DNA of 18,463 bases from CAYLZO01 sp964387775 (lineage in GTDB: Bacteria > Chloroflexota > Anaerolineae > JAAYZQ01): positions 1 through 18,463 of the forward strand of contig CAYLZO010000093.1 of the NCBI GenBank assembly GCA_964387775.1. The letters run 5' to 3'. How positions within the stretch are numbered: the stretch's first letter is position 1; each line of letters starts with the position of its first letter. A model generated the notes under the pieces. It searched no databases. It was not told the DNA's origin and saw only the letters and a program-made list of their open reading frames with translations. Position numbers and translations under genes: made by a program. Shown here piece by piece: positions 1 through 7,584 of the stretch.

Positions 1-5
1 CGGAC

Positions 6-11
6 TATAAT
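6..11 (+). promoter_or_regulatory. Putative -10 box (TATAAT) for the S49 operon
   Basis: A perfect TATAAT lies about 70 bases upstream of the S49 peptidase start. The matching -35 region falls outside the window, so only half the promoter can be judged. A palindrome followed by a T-run sits between this box and the gene. Confidence 0.4.
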
Positions 12-27
12 AGCGTTCGGCGGGATT

Positions 28-51
28 CAGGTGCCAGGCACCTGGGTTTTT
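28..51 (+). terminator. 17-bp palindrome plus T-run upstream of the S49 gene
   Basis: CAGGTGCC-A-GGCACCTG is a perfect inverted repeat (28-44), followed by GG and five T (47-51). It has the form of a short intrinsic terminator or attenuator hairpin. It lies between the putative -10 box and the S49 start, so it could end an upstream transcript or attenuate this operon. The half-site AGGTGCC...GGCACCT recurs in the leader of the gene starting at 10655, so it may simply be a dispersed repeat. Confidence 0.35.
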
Positions 52-82
52 CCAGGCCCAAATGCTACACCAAGGAGAGAAA

Positions 83-1789
83 ATGGCCGAGCGTATCTTG
101 ATCTCAGACCTCTTCCGCAACGGATACCGGGCGCTGACCAACCGCCTGCGCCTGCTGCGCCGCGAGGGCGGCGAGTACGTCGTCCTGCGCGTGAGCGGCA
201 GCTACCCCGAGCGCGCGCCCCGGCCCGAGCGCCGCTTTCCCCTGTCGCTGCTGCCCTGGCCCTCGCCGCCGCCCAGCGTCGAATCCTTCGACGACGCCCT
301 GGCGCGCATCGCAGCCGATCCGCGTGCCGAGGGCGTCGTGCTCGTCGTCGCAAACCTGGCGGCCGACGCGGCGACGCTGGGCAGCCTGCGACAGGCCATC
401 AGCCGCTTCCGGGCGTCGGGCAAGCGGGCCATCGCCTACCTCCACGACCTGGACATGTGGCCCTACTACCTGGCCTCGGCCTGCGACGAGGTGCTGGCCC
501 CCGAGAGCGCCCACTTTCGCGCCGCCGGCCTCTGGTCCGAGACGCTCTTTCTCAAAGACACCCTGGCCCTGGTCGGCCTCCAGGCCGACATCGAGGCCAT
601 CGCCGAGTACAAGGTCACGCCCGACACCTTCCGCCGCAGCGAGATGACCGAGCCCCACCGCGAGATGCTCGAAGCCGTGCTCGATTCCGTCTACGAGCAC
701 GTGCTGGAAGCCGTAAGCGAGGGGCGGGACCTGACCCCCGACCGCATCGGCGAGCTGTTCGACACCGTGCCGCTGACGGCCCACCAGGCCGAGGAGGCCG
801 AACTCCTCGACGCCGTCTGCTACGAGGACGAGCTGCCGGCCTACCTGGGCACCGAGGATGATCCGGCCGAGCTCATGCCCTGGGACCAGGCCCAAAAGCG
901 CCTGGTCCGGCCCGTGCGCTGGCGCAGCCGGCGGGCCATCGGCGTCGTCTCGCTGGCGGGCCTGATCGTGCCCGGCCCCAGCCGCGAGCCGCCCCTGCCC
1001 CTGCCCGTCCCCCTGCCCGTACCCTCCAGGCAGGCCGGCTCCGAGACCCTGGTCCAGCAGCTCCGCGCCGCTGAGCAGGACGAAAAGCTTGCGGCCGTCA
1101 TCCTCCACGTCGACTCGCCGGGCGGCTCGGCCCTGGCCTCCGACCTGATCGGGCGCGAGGTGACCCACCTGCGCCGCGTCAAGCCGGTGGTCGTTTACAT
1201 GAGCAACCGGGCGGCCTCGGGCGGCTACTACGTCTCGGCCCCGGCCGAGGCCATCGTCGCCCAGCCGGCGACGCTGACCGGCTCCATCGGCATCTGGGGC
1301 GGCAAGATCGTCACCCGCGGGCTATTCGAAAAGATCGAGGCCAATCGCGAAGTGGTCGCGCGAGGGAAGGCGGCCGGCCTCTACGCCGACACGGCGCCAT
1401 TTGACGACGAGGAGCGGGAAAAGATTCGAGCCGACATCGGCGCCGGTTACGCGCTGTTCAAGCGGCGCGTGGCCGAGGGCCGGGGGATGGCCGACGACGA
1501 GGTCGAGGCCGTGGCCCGGGGCCGCGTCTGGACCGGCGCCCAGGCCCTCGATCGCGGCCTGGTGGATGAACTGGGCGACCTGCACGCCGCCGCGGCCCGC
1601 GCCCGCGAGCTGGCCGGCCTGCCGCCCGAGCGCCACGTGCCCCTGGTCAACGTCTCGGCGCCCAAGCGGCACCTGCTCCCCCTGGCCCGGCCGTCCGACG
1701 CCGGCGCCTGGCTGGCCGGGCCGGCGGCCCTCCTCCGCGAGCGCGTTTTTGCCCTGGCACCGTGGGCCATCCGCATCCGCGATTCGTAG
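83..1789 (+). CDS. S49 family peptidase (SppA-like, two-domain)
   Basis: Predicted 568-residue serine protease of family S49 (signal peptide peptidase A / protease IV type), which degrades cleaved signal peptides or membrane-associated peptides. The length and two tandem S49 halves fit the long 67K-type SppA. Lys177 in AEYKVTP matches the catalytic general-base lysine of the N-terminal half. Ser379 in RAASGGYYVS matches the nucleophile in the C-terminal half, preceded by the HVDSPGGS motif (342-349) and followed by TGSIGI. I start at ATG 83, not ATG 62, because AAGGAG at 72-77 is well spaced for it. Unlike E. coli SppA, the N-terminus shows no obvious membrane segment, so the enzyme may be soluble or peripheral. 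A proline-leucine stretch (303-313) sits between the halves. It is the first gene of an operon; the next start is 4 bases after its stop. Confidence 0.9.
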   Translation: MAERILISDLFRNGYRALTNRLRLLRREGGEYVVLRVSGSYPERAPRPERRFPLSLLPWPSPPPSVESFDDALARIAADPRAEGVVLVVANLAADAATLGSLRQAISRFRASGKRAIAYLHDLDMWPYYLASACDEVLAPESAHFRAAGLWSETLFLKDTLALVGLQADIEAIAEYKVTPDTFRRSEMTEPHREMLEAVLDSVYEHVLEAVSEGRDLTPDRIGELFDTVPLTAHQAEEAELLDAVCYEDELPAYLGTEDDPAELMPWDQAQKRLVRPVRWRSRRAIGVVSLAGLIVPGPSREPPLPLPVPLPVPSRQAGSETLVQQLRAAEQDEKLAAVILHVDSPGGSALASDLIGREVTHLRRVKPVVVYMSNRAASGGYYVSAPAEAIVAQPATLTGSIGIWGGKIVTRGLFEKIEANREVVARGKAAGLYADTAPFDDEEREKIRADIGAGYALFKRRVAEGRGMADDEVEAVARGRVWTGAQALDRGLVDELGDLHAAAARARELAGLPPERHVPLVNVSAPKRHLLPLARPSDAGAWLAGPAALLRERVFALAPWAIRIRDS

Positions 1790-1793
1790 CGCA

Positions 1794-2906
1794 ATGAAAC
1801 GCCTCGATTCCATAGACCTGCTCCGCGCCACGGCCATCCTGCTCATGGTCCAGGTTCATTTTGCCGACTATTTGGCCGCAAGCAACGGCGGGCCGGACTG
1901 GCTGTGGAGCGTTTCGACGGTGCTGGGCAGCCTGGCCGCGCCCATCTTTACCTTCCTGGTGGGCATGAGCCTCTGCCTGTCTTTGCACAAACAGGCGGCC
2001 CGGGGGCACCCCGGCCGGGACATCGCCCGGCGCACCGTCAAGCGGAGCGTCGCTGTCTTTGTCGTCGGCCTGGTGTTCCTGCTGCTCATCTGGGGACCGG
2101 AGGAGGTGTTCACCTGGGACATCCTGACCTTCATCGGCTTTGCCCTCCTCGCGCTCTACCCCTTGCGCCGGCTGCCGCCGGGTTGGCTGCTCCTGCTCGC
2201 CGCGCTGGTGATCCTGGTCAGCCCCTGGCTGCGGGAGCTGGCCCGCTACCCCTCGTACTGGGACGCAGCCTACACCGAGTACCACGCCCCGACGAGCCTC
2301 AAACACCTGCTGCGGGGCCTGTTCGTCAACGGCTACTTTCCCGTCTTGCCCTGGCTGGTCTTTCCCCTGGTCGGGTTCGCCACGGCCCGGTTGATCTTGC
2401 TCGATCCCCCCAAATCTACCCTGCCCTGGCTGCCCCTCGCAAGCCTGGGCTTGCTGGGCCTGGGGGTTGGTTTGAGCCTCCTCGTCGGCCGCGCACACCC
2501 CGACGTTGAGGCATACAGCCACCTCTCGCCCCTGACCTTTTATCCGGCCTCGACCAGCTACCTCCTCGCCGTGCTGGGCGTTATCCTGTCGGCCTTCTGG
2601 TTTCTGCACACCCGGCTCGACCTGCGTCCGGCACCCCGCCCGGGGCTGGCATTTTTCCGGTGCTACAGCCGCTACTCGCTCACCACCTACGTCGTGCATC
2701 ACGCTGCCCACATCTGGCCCATCGCCCTGCTGGGCCTGCTCCGCTACGATGACCGCTGGGCCTACTATGCCGACGCGGTCAACCTGCCCGGAGCCCTGGG
2801 CCTGGCCGGGCTCTTTGTCATCCTGTTCTATGTTGTGCTCGTGCGCTGGGATCGCTCCAGGGGAACACTGAGCCTGGAGTGGCTCCTGGGCAAATTCGTC
2901 GATTGA
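1794..2906 (+). CDS. Polytopic membrane acyltransferase-like protein (HGSNAT/DUF1624 or DUF418 type)
   Basis: A 370-residue integral membrane protein. The N-terminus RLDSIDLLRATAILLM, followed by VQVH (His22), is the signature start of the heparan-alpha-glucosaminide N-acetyltransferase catalytic (DUF1624) family, and the related DUF418 family ends in a W-containing motif like the LSLEWLLGKF seen here. About nine to ten hydrophobic segments are visible. The family moves acyl groups across or at the membrane onto cell-surface or glycan acceptors; the substrate here is unknown. The start at ATG 1794 lies 4 bases after the S49 stop and has no strong ribosome binding site, which suggests translational coupling. 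Many upstream in-frame codons are open, but they only shadow the S49 gene. The family call is good; the enzymatic role is inference. Confidence 0.8.
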   Translation: MKRLDSIDLLRATAILLMVQVHFADYLAASNGGPDWLWSVSTVLGSLAAPIFTFLVGMSLCLSLHKQAARGHPGRDIARRTVKRSVAVFVVGLVFLLLIWGPEEVFTWDILTFIGFALLALYPLRRLPPGWLLLLAALVILVSPWLRELARYPSYWDAAYTEYHAPTSLKHLLRGLFVNGYFPVLPWLVFPLVGFATARLILLDPPKSTLPWLPLASLGLLGLGVGLSLLVGRAHPDVEAYSHLSPLTFYPASTSYLLAVLGVILSAFWFLHTRLDLRPAPRPGLAFFRCYSRYSLTTYVVHHAAHIWPIALLGLLRYDDRWAYYADAVNLPGALGLAGLFVILFYVVLVRWDRSRGTLSLEWLLGKFVD

Positions 2907-2918
2907 TCGGAGGTTCGC

Positions 2919-4520
2919 GTGACGAAATCAAGGCACTTTCCCTCCCGCCGCTCCAACGTGCTGGCCCGCCACGGCATGGTCGCCACCAGCCAGCCGCTGG
3001 CGGCGATGGCCGGGCTGCGCACCTTGATGGCCGGCGGCCACGCCGCCGACGCCGCCGTCGCCACGGCGGCCATGCTCAACGTCGTCGAGCCGATGTCCAC
3101 CGGCATCGGCGGCGACTGCTTCGCCCTGGTCTACGAGGCGGCCAGCGGCCGGGTGACGGCCCTCAACGGCAGCGGCCGCGCCCCGGCGGCGTTCACACTG
3201 GACGAGGCCCGGCGCCGGGGCCTGGACGAGATCCCGCTGCTCGGCCCCCTCCCGGTCACCGTGCCCGGCGCGGCCAGCGGCTGGGCCGTCCTCATCGAGC
3301 GCTTTGGCCGGCTGAGCCTGGCCGAATGCCTGGCCCCCGCCATCGGGACGGCCGAGGAAGGCTTTCCCGTCAGCGAGCGGATTGCCGCCGGCTGGCAGCG
3401 GTCCGCCGACAAGCTCTCGCACGACGCCGAGGCGGCCCGCGTCTACCTGCCCGCGCCCCGGACGGGCCAGATCCACCGCCAGCCCGACCTGGCCCGGACC
3501 TTCCGCGCCGTGGCCGAGGGCGGCGCCGAGGCTTTTTATCGCGGCCCGCTGGCGGAAAAGATCGCCGCGACCGTGCAGTCAAAGGGCGGCTACCTGACCG
3601 CCGACGACCTGGCCGCCCACACCGCCACCTGGGAGACGCCCATCCGCACCACCTACCGCGACGTCGAGGTGCTGGAGCATCCGCCCAACGGCCAGGGCCT
3701 CGCCGCGCTGGTGGCCCTCAACGTCGTCGAGGGCTACGACCTGGGCGAGATGGACTATTTCGACCCCGCCCGCTGGCACGTCATGATCGAGGCGATGCGG
3801 ATGGGCATGGCCGACGCCAGCCGCTACGTGGCCGATCCGGCGCTAGTTGACATTCCGGTGGAGGGGTTGCTGTCCAAGGAGTACGCCGCCCGGCAGCGGG
3901 CCCGCATCCAGCCGGACGCTGCGGTCGAACTAATGGCTCCGGGGATGCCTGAACATAAAGATACGGTCTACCTGACGGTGGTAGACCGCGAGGGCAACGC
4001 CGTGTCGTTCATCAACAGCCTCTACTACGGCTTTGGCTCGGGGCTGGTCGTGCCGGGTACGGGCATTTGCCTGCAAAATCGGGGGGCGTGTTTCGTGCTG
4101 GAGCCGGGCCACCGCAACGCCCTGGCTGGCGGCAAGCGGCCCTACCACACCATCATTCCGGCGATGGCCCTGCGCGACGGCAAGCTGTGGCTCAGCTTCG
4201 GGGTGATGGGCGGCTTTATGCAGCCCCAGGGCCACCTGCAAGTCCTCGTCAACATGGTGGACTATGGGCTGGCGCCTCAGGCGGCCCTCGACGCGCCCCG
4301 CTTCCGCGTGGACGAAAAGGGCGGGCCGAGGGTGGCCGTCGAGACCGGCGTGCCCCTCAAGACGCGCCAGGTGCTGGCGGCCCTGGGCCACGAGGTGCAG
4401 CCCGAGACGACGTTCGCGCCCGGCTTTGGCGCGGGGGACGTCATCGCCCTGGACCCGGAGAGCGGCGCCCTATGGGGCGCCTCGGACCCCCGCAAGGATG
4501 GCTGCGCCGTCGGCTTTTAG
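2919..4520 (+). CDS. Gamma-glutamyltransferase family protein (YwrD-like)
   Basis: A 533-residue N-terminal-nucleophile hydrolase of the gamma-glutamyltransferase family, which cleaves or transfers gamma-glutamyl groups from glutathione-like substrates. The N-terminal part has GGHAADAAVA (39-48) and PMSTGIGGDCF (58-68), typical of GGT. The autoprocessing site and catalytic threonine are Thr349 in KDTVYLTVVD, followed by GNAVSFINSLYYGFGSG, which resembles the YwrD subgroup rather than E. coli GgtA-like enzymes. There is no signal peptide, so it is probably cytosolic. The start codon is GTG 2919, chosen because CGGAGG ends six bases upstream. It follows the acyltransferase by 12 bases and closes the operon; the convergent lipoprotein gene ends 35 bases beyond. 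No clear hairpin terminator is visible in that gap. Confidence 0.9.
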   Translation: MTKSRHFPSRRSNVLARHGMVATSQPLAAMAGLRTLMAGGHAADAAVATAAMLNVVEPMSTGIGGDCFALVYEAASGRVTALNGSGRAPAAFTLDEARRRGLDEIPLLGPLPVTVPGAASGWAVLIERFGRLSLAECLAPAIGTAEEGFPVSERIAAGWQRSADKLSHDAEAARVYLPAPRTGQIHRQPDLARTFRAVAEGGAEAFYRGPLAEKIAATVQSKGGYLTADDLAAHTATWETPIRTTYRDVEVLEHPPNGQGLAALVALNVVEGYDLGEMDYFDPARWHVMIEAMRMGMADASRYVADPALVDIPVEGLLSKEYAARQRARIQPDAAVELMAPGMPEHKDTVYLTVVDREGNAVSFINSLYYGFGSGLVVPGTGICLQNRGACFVLEPGHRNALAGGKRPYHTIIPAMALRDGKLWLSFGVMGGFMQPQGHLQVLVNMVDYGLAPQAALDAPRFRVDEKGGPRVAVETGVPLKTRQVLAALGHEVQPETTFAPGFGAGDVIALDPESGALWGASDPRKDGCAVGF

Positions 4521-4555
4521 GCAAAAAGCGAGTCCTGCCCGCCCCCGCCACCGGA

Positions 4556-6946
4556 TCAATAGCCGGGCGGCGTCGTCGTCGTCAGCCGCGACAAGGAGCA
4601 CCGAGTGGCGTAGGGCACAAATCCCTCGGCGTACGAGTTGGCATAGGCCGCATCCGCGTAGGCCAGCGCATATTCGCAGTTGAACACCGGCAGCCCGGCG
4701 TCCAGGTACCCGGTCAGGTAGTCCAGGTAGTAGTCGGTCAGCTCGGGGTCGTTCTCCCAATCGTAGCCGTCGGGGTCGTCCCAGTCGTCGGTGGCGTCGC
4801 CATCGTACCAGACCGCCTCCTGGGCGATGGCGTCGATGACGGCCAGCAGCTCCGGGCGGCCGTCGATCAGCCCTGCGGCGTTCTGCTGGACGATGAGAAA
4901 GCCGGGCCGGCGGGCCTGGGCATAGGCCCGCATCTCCCCGATGAAGGCGATCATCTCTGCTGCCGGGTCCTTGCCCGCCGCCTGGGCCGCCGCCACGACG
5001 TCCTCGTTCTCATAGCCCTCCACCCAATCGAGATAGATGCCGTCAAAGCCGTCCTTGATGGCCTCGTCGATGGCGCTGGCATAGTCCCGGTCGGGGTGGC
5101 TGCCCGTGTTTTGGCCATAGATGATGACGTCCTTCCAGGCCGGGTCCCAGTAGGCCACCGGATAGTTGCCCATCCAGCCATCGGGATCGCAGGCCAGGAT
5201 GTAATCGGGCCAGTCGGAGGGCGGATCTCCCCGGCAATTCCACGCTTTCGACCAGGTCCAGTACCAGCGCCAATCCTCCGCCTCGCCAATGTCGATGTAG
5301 GCGACGACCAGTTTACGATGGACGCCGTCGCCGGCCCAGGAATCCTTCAGCCGGGCGACCATGCCCCGCGTGTCAAAGAACTTGTCGTCCGACGACCAGT
5401 CGGTGCGCGTCGGCTCCAGCACGAGCATGTCGTACCGGGACGCGACCAGGGCATCCACGGCCCCCGGCTCGCTGATGGCCTGAAGCTGGTAAGCCCAATA
5501 GCCCACCTCGTCGAGGGCCAGCGGCTGAGCCTCCGGGGCGGCGCTCGTGGCGACGAGGGGCAGATAGCTCGTCTCGGTCATGGCCGACGAGGGACGCAGC
5601 GTGTTGCGGCCCCAGGCTTCCAGGATGACGCCCATCAGCGCGCTCGATTCCACGTCGCTGTGATTCTGGGGGTCGGGTCCGTGGCGGAAGTTAAAGGCGT
5701 CCACCTCCCCGGCCCACGGCGCCCAGGCCGGGTCCCAGACCCAGAGGGCGTGATTCAGGTCCCGCTGCTCAAAGAGATCCATCTCGTCGTCCATGAACTC
5801 GGCCGCGCCGGGGACCCAGCGGATTACGCCAAACTCGTTCACGGCCACCGGCACGCCGTGGGCGGCCGCGAAATCGTCCACCGTTGTGAGCAGCTCGTCC
5901 AGCCAGGCGCGGTCCAGCCAGTCGTCGTTCTGCCCATCCCAATCCAAATCGCACAGGCCCGGATAGTTGCATTCGATGGACTCCCACCACTGGTGGGTAT
6001 AGTTGTGGGGCGTGTACTGGTGGGCCAGGTAGACGGTGTGCGGATCGCCGGTCGGCTCCACGTAGGGCAGCCACTCGACGGCGCTGTAACCATTGCCGCC
6101 GATGAGGATCGGCGTATCGGGGTCCACCTGGCGGATGGCGGCCGTGATGCGCGGATAGAGCTGGTTCCAGTCGTAGAGTGTGCCCCCGTACCGGGCATAG
6201 AACTCCTCCGGGTCCCAGATGTGCAGCGGATCGTCGAGGGCGTGGCTGCCCACCTCGTTGGAATTGGGCTCGACCATCAGGTCGTAGCCGACGACGATGG
6301 GATTGTGGCGGTAGCGCTCGGCGGTGTGGCGCCACATCTCCACCCAGGCATCTTGCGCCGCCGGGTCCTGCCACACCGAGTCATTGAGATAACTGGCGTC
6401 GAACCAGTCCCCCACCTCATCCCAGAAGAAGGTGAACGGGCTACGCCCCGGCCCGGTGCGGAAACTGATCACGGCAAACATGTCGGCCCGGGCGATCATG
6501 TCCAGCAGATCGTCCAGGTGATTCTGAATCTCGGGTTCGAGCACAAAGGGGGGATCGATGCGGAACAGGCCGGGGTAGGAGACGTTCACATAGTTGGCGC
6601 CCATTGCGGCCAACTGATCAAAGTCGGCCTGGACGTAGGGCGGGCCAACGGGGCCAGGACCCATGAACTGGGTGCCGTCCAGCTCGGGGTAGACGCGGCG
6701 TTGGTAGATGTTGGCCCCGCGCAACCGGGTCTCCCGGCTCCACAGCGCCCAGGCCGCGTCCCCTTTCCCCATCGAAGGAGGCGGCGACCCCGGAGCGACG
6801 CGAGTCTCAGCCGCACTCGGCGCCGGCTCTGTCGCTGCCGGGGACTCGATGCCCGAAGCGGTCCACCGCAGCCCACAAGCGACGATCAGGAAAACGGGGA
6901 GAAAAAAGAACAACAAGCCAACAGCCCGGTGACGCTGACGATTCAT
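4556..6946 (-). CDS. Lipoprotein with GH5-like (cellulase-fold) and GH114/TM1410-like glycosidase domains
   Basis: A 796-residue predicted secreted lipoprotein. Residues 1-24 form a basic start, a hydrophobic core and a lipobox-like IVAC (Cys24), followed by a low-complexity linker rich in Ala, Pro, Ser and Glu. Residues 72-450 look like a GH5-type TIM barrel, with LRGANIYQRR at the start, candidate acid/base Glu226 in DLMVEPN and candidate nucleophile Glu371 in VAVNEFG. After a short linker, residues 478-796 resemble the GH114 / TM1410 family (polygalactosaminidase-like), with VVAYIDIGEAEDWR, DGIYLDWVEGY (Asp640, Glu643) and FLIVQQNAAG. It would act on polysaccharide or exopolysaccharide outside the cell; the substrate is not deducible. 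ATG 6946 has AGGAGG seven bases upstream and a good promoter 50 bases further up. Confidence 0.85.
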   Translation of the reverse strand: MNRQRHRAVGLLFFFLPVFLIVACGLRWTASGIESPAATEPAPSAAETRVAPGSPPPSMGKGDAAWALWSRETRLRGANIYQRRVYPELDGTQFMGPGPVGPPYVQADFDQLAAMGANYVNVSYPGLFRIDPPFVLEPEIQNHLDDLLDMIARADMFAVISFRTGPGRSPFTFFWDEVGDWFDASYLNDSVWQDPAAQDAWVEMWRHTAERYRHNPIVVGYDLMVEPNSNEVGSHALDDPLHIWDPEEFYARYGGTLYDWNQLYPRITAAIRQVDPDTPILIGGNGYSAVEWLPYVEPTGDPHTVYLAHQYTPHNYTHQWWESIECNYPGLCDLDWDGQNDDWLDRAWLDELLTTVDDFAAAHGVPVAVNEFGVIRWVPGAAEFMDDEMDLFEQRDLNHALWVWDPAWAPWAGEVDAFNFRHGPDPQNHSDVESSALMGVILEAWGRNTLRPSSAMTETSYLPLVATSAAPEAQPLALDEVGYWAYQLQAISEPGAVDALVASRYDMLVLEPTRTDWSSDDKFFDTRGMVARLKDSWAGDGVHRKLVVAYIDIGEAEDWRWYWTWSKAWNCRGDPPSDWPDYILACDPDGWMGNYPVAYWDPAWKDVIIYGQNTGSHPDRDYASAIDEAIKDGFDGIYLDWVEGYENEDVVAAAQAAGKDPAAEMIAFIGEMRAYAQARRPGFLIVQQNAAGLIDGRPELLAVIDAIAQEAVWYDGDATDDWDDPDGYDWENDPELTDYYLDYLTGYLDAGLPVFNCEYALAYADAAYANSYAEGFVPYATRCSLSRLTTTTPPGY

Positions 6947-6997
6947 GTTCGGTCCTCCTACAGATCACGCGCAGCCGGCTTACAACTCGCCTCGATC

Positions 6998-7026
6998 AGT
7001 CTACCCCAAGACGAGCCGGATGTCAA
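6998..7026 (-). promoter_or_regulatory. Sigma70-type promoter for the glycosidase lipoprotein
   Basis: On the minus strand TTGACA (7026-7021) and TAGACT (7003-6998) are separated by exactly 17 bases. Transcription would begin near 6991, leaving a leader of about 45 bases before ATG 6946. It sits just beyond the terminator of the upstream minus-strand unit, a sensible arrangement for two independent transcripts. Confidence 0.65.
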
Positions 7027-7042
7027 CCCCGTGTGCCGCCAG

Positions 7043-7070
7043 AAAAAAAAAGTCCCGGCTGCTGGCAGCC
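7043..7070 (-). terminator. Intrinsic terminator of the lon / remnant transcript
   Basis: Reading the minus strand, GGCTG-CCAG-CAGCC (7070-7057) forms a GC-rich stem-loop, followed after GGGAC by nine T (7051-7043). It lies about 95 bases past the last stop codon of the MFS remnant and just upstream of the promoter for the next minus-strand gene. Confidence 0.6.
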
Positions 7071-7163
7071 AGGCAATAGGGCACAGGCGCCGCTGGACAA
7101 CGAGTACCGGGTCCGTCTCCCGCCGTTGAGCCAGTAGACATCCCCCGGACAGCACAGTCCTCG

Positions 7164-7404
7164 TCACAGAAGGCCGGTCCGGGGCACGCGGTTGAGGGCT
7201 ACGACGGAGAGCAAGAGAAGTACCCCGTAGGCGGCGAGTGCGACCAGATACCCGGCTCCCGGTCGCAGGGCGTTGATCAGATCGGCCATCGGCCCGCCGA
7301 TACCTGCCCCGACGATGCCTGCCCCGGCGCCGGCCAGGTTGGCGATGCCCAGGTAGCGGCCCGATTCGTCGGGAGGAACGAACTGGGTGCCCAGCGCCCC
7401 CGGT
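7164..7404 (-). pseudogene. 3' remnant of an MFS transporter
   Basis: The minus-strand frame ending at TGA (7164-7166) reads GALGTQFVPPDESGRYLGIA, then a glycine- and alanine-rich helix, GGPMADLINAL and a final hydrophobic helix ending ALNRVPRTGLL. This matches the last two membrane segments and the loop before them in a major facilitator superfamily transporter. No start codon or upstream 10 helices exist: the frame runs straight into the amino acid kinase remnant, in a different frame, at about 7395-7405. It is therefore a truncated, non-functional tail left by a deletion, or an assembly junction. Confidence 0.65.
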
Positions 7405-7567
7405 CGACGATGCTCCGCCCGCCCAGCTTGACGACGTTCAGGTCGGGCAGCGGGCGAAAGACCTGGCCCCGGTCGGTGTCGGCCAGCAATCCTTTGTCCA
7501 TCAGCGACTCGGCCATCAGTGGTGTTTCGATGTGCAGCCGGCCGCTTTCGTCACGTCAAAGTCCCAT
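7397..7567 (-). pseudogene. 5' remnant of an amino acid kinase (UMP-kinase / molybdenum-storage-protein-like)
   Basis: Starting 17 bases after the lon stop, AGGAG precedes ATG 7567, but the frame reads M-G-L and then TGA. Beyond the TGA the same frame continues RDESGRLHIETPLMAES and, after DTDRGQVFRPLPD, LNVVKLGGRSIVDRG. That is the N-terminal strand and glycine-rich phosphate loop of the amino acid kinase fold, closest by eye to MoSto/MosA-like proteins. About 55 residues remain before the match ends at the MFS junction, against roughly 250-270 in an intact protein. An ATG at 7516 could restart translation but gives only a short chimera. The spacing suggests it was once the second gene of a lon operon. 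Confidence 0.6.
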
Positions 7568-7584
7568 TCGAGGTTTCTCCTTTG

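Noticed and set aside
62..82. Upstream ATG of the S49 gene
   Set aside because: The seven extra residues include the translated ribosome binding site; ATG 83 has the proper spacing.
4067..7129. 1020-codon plus-strand open frame across the glycosidase gene
   Set aside because: It starts inside the GGT gene and runs antisense to the lipoprotein gene; its composition is low-complexity antisense and the lipoprotein has clear signal peptide and domains.
6958..7167. Short minus-strand open frame between the glycosidase and the MFS remnant
   Set aside because: It contains the intrinsic terminator and the TTGACA/TAGACT promoter, with no family-like sequence.
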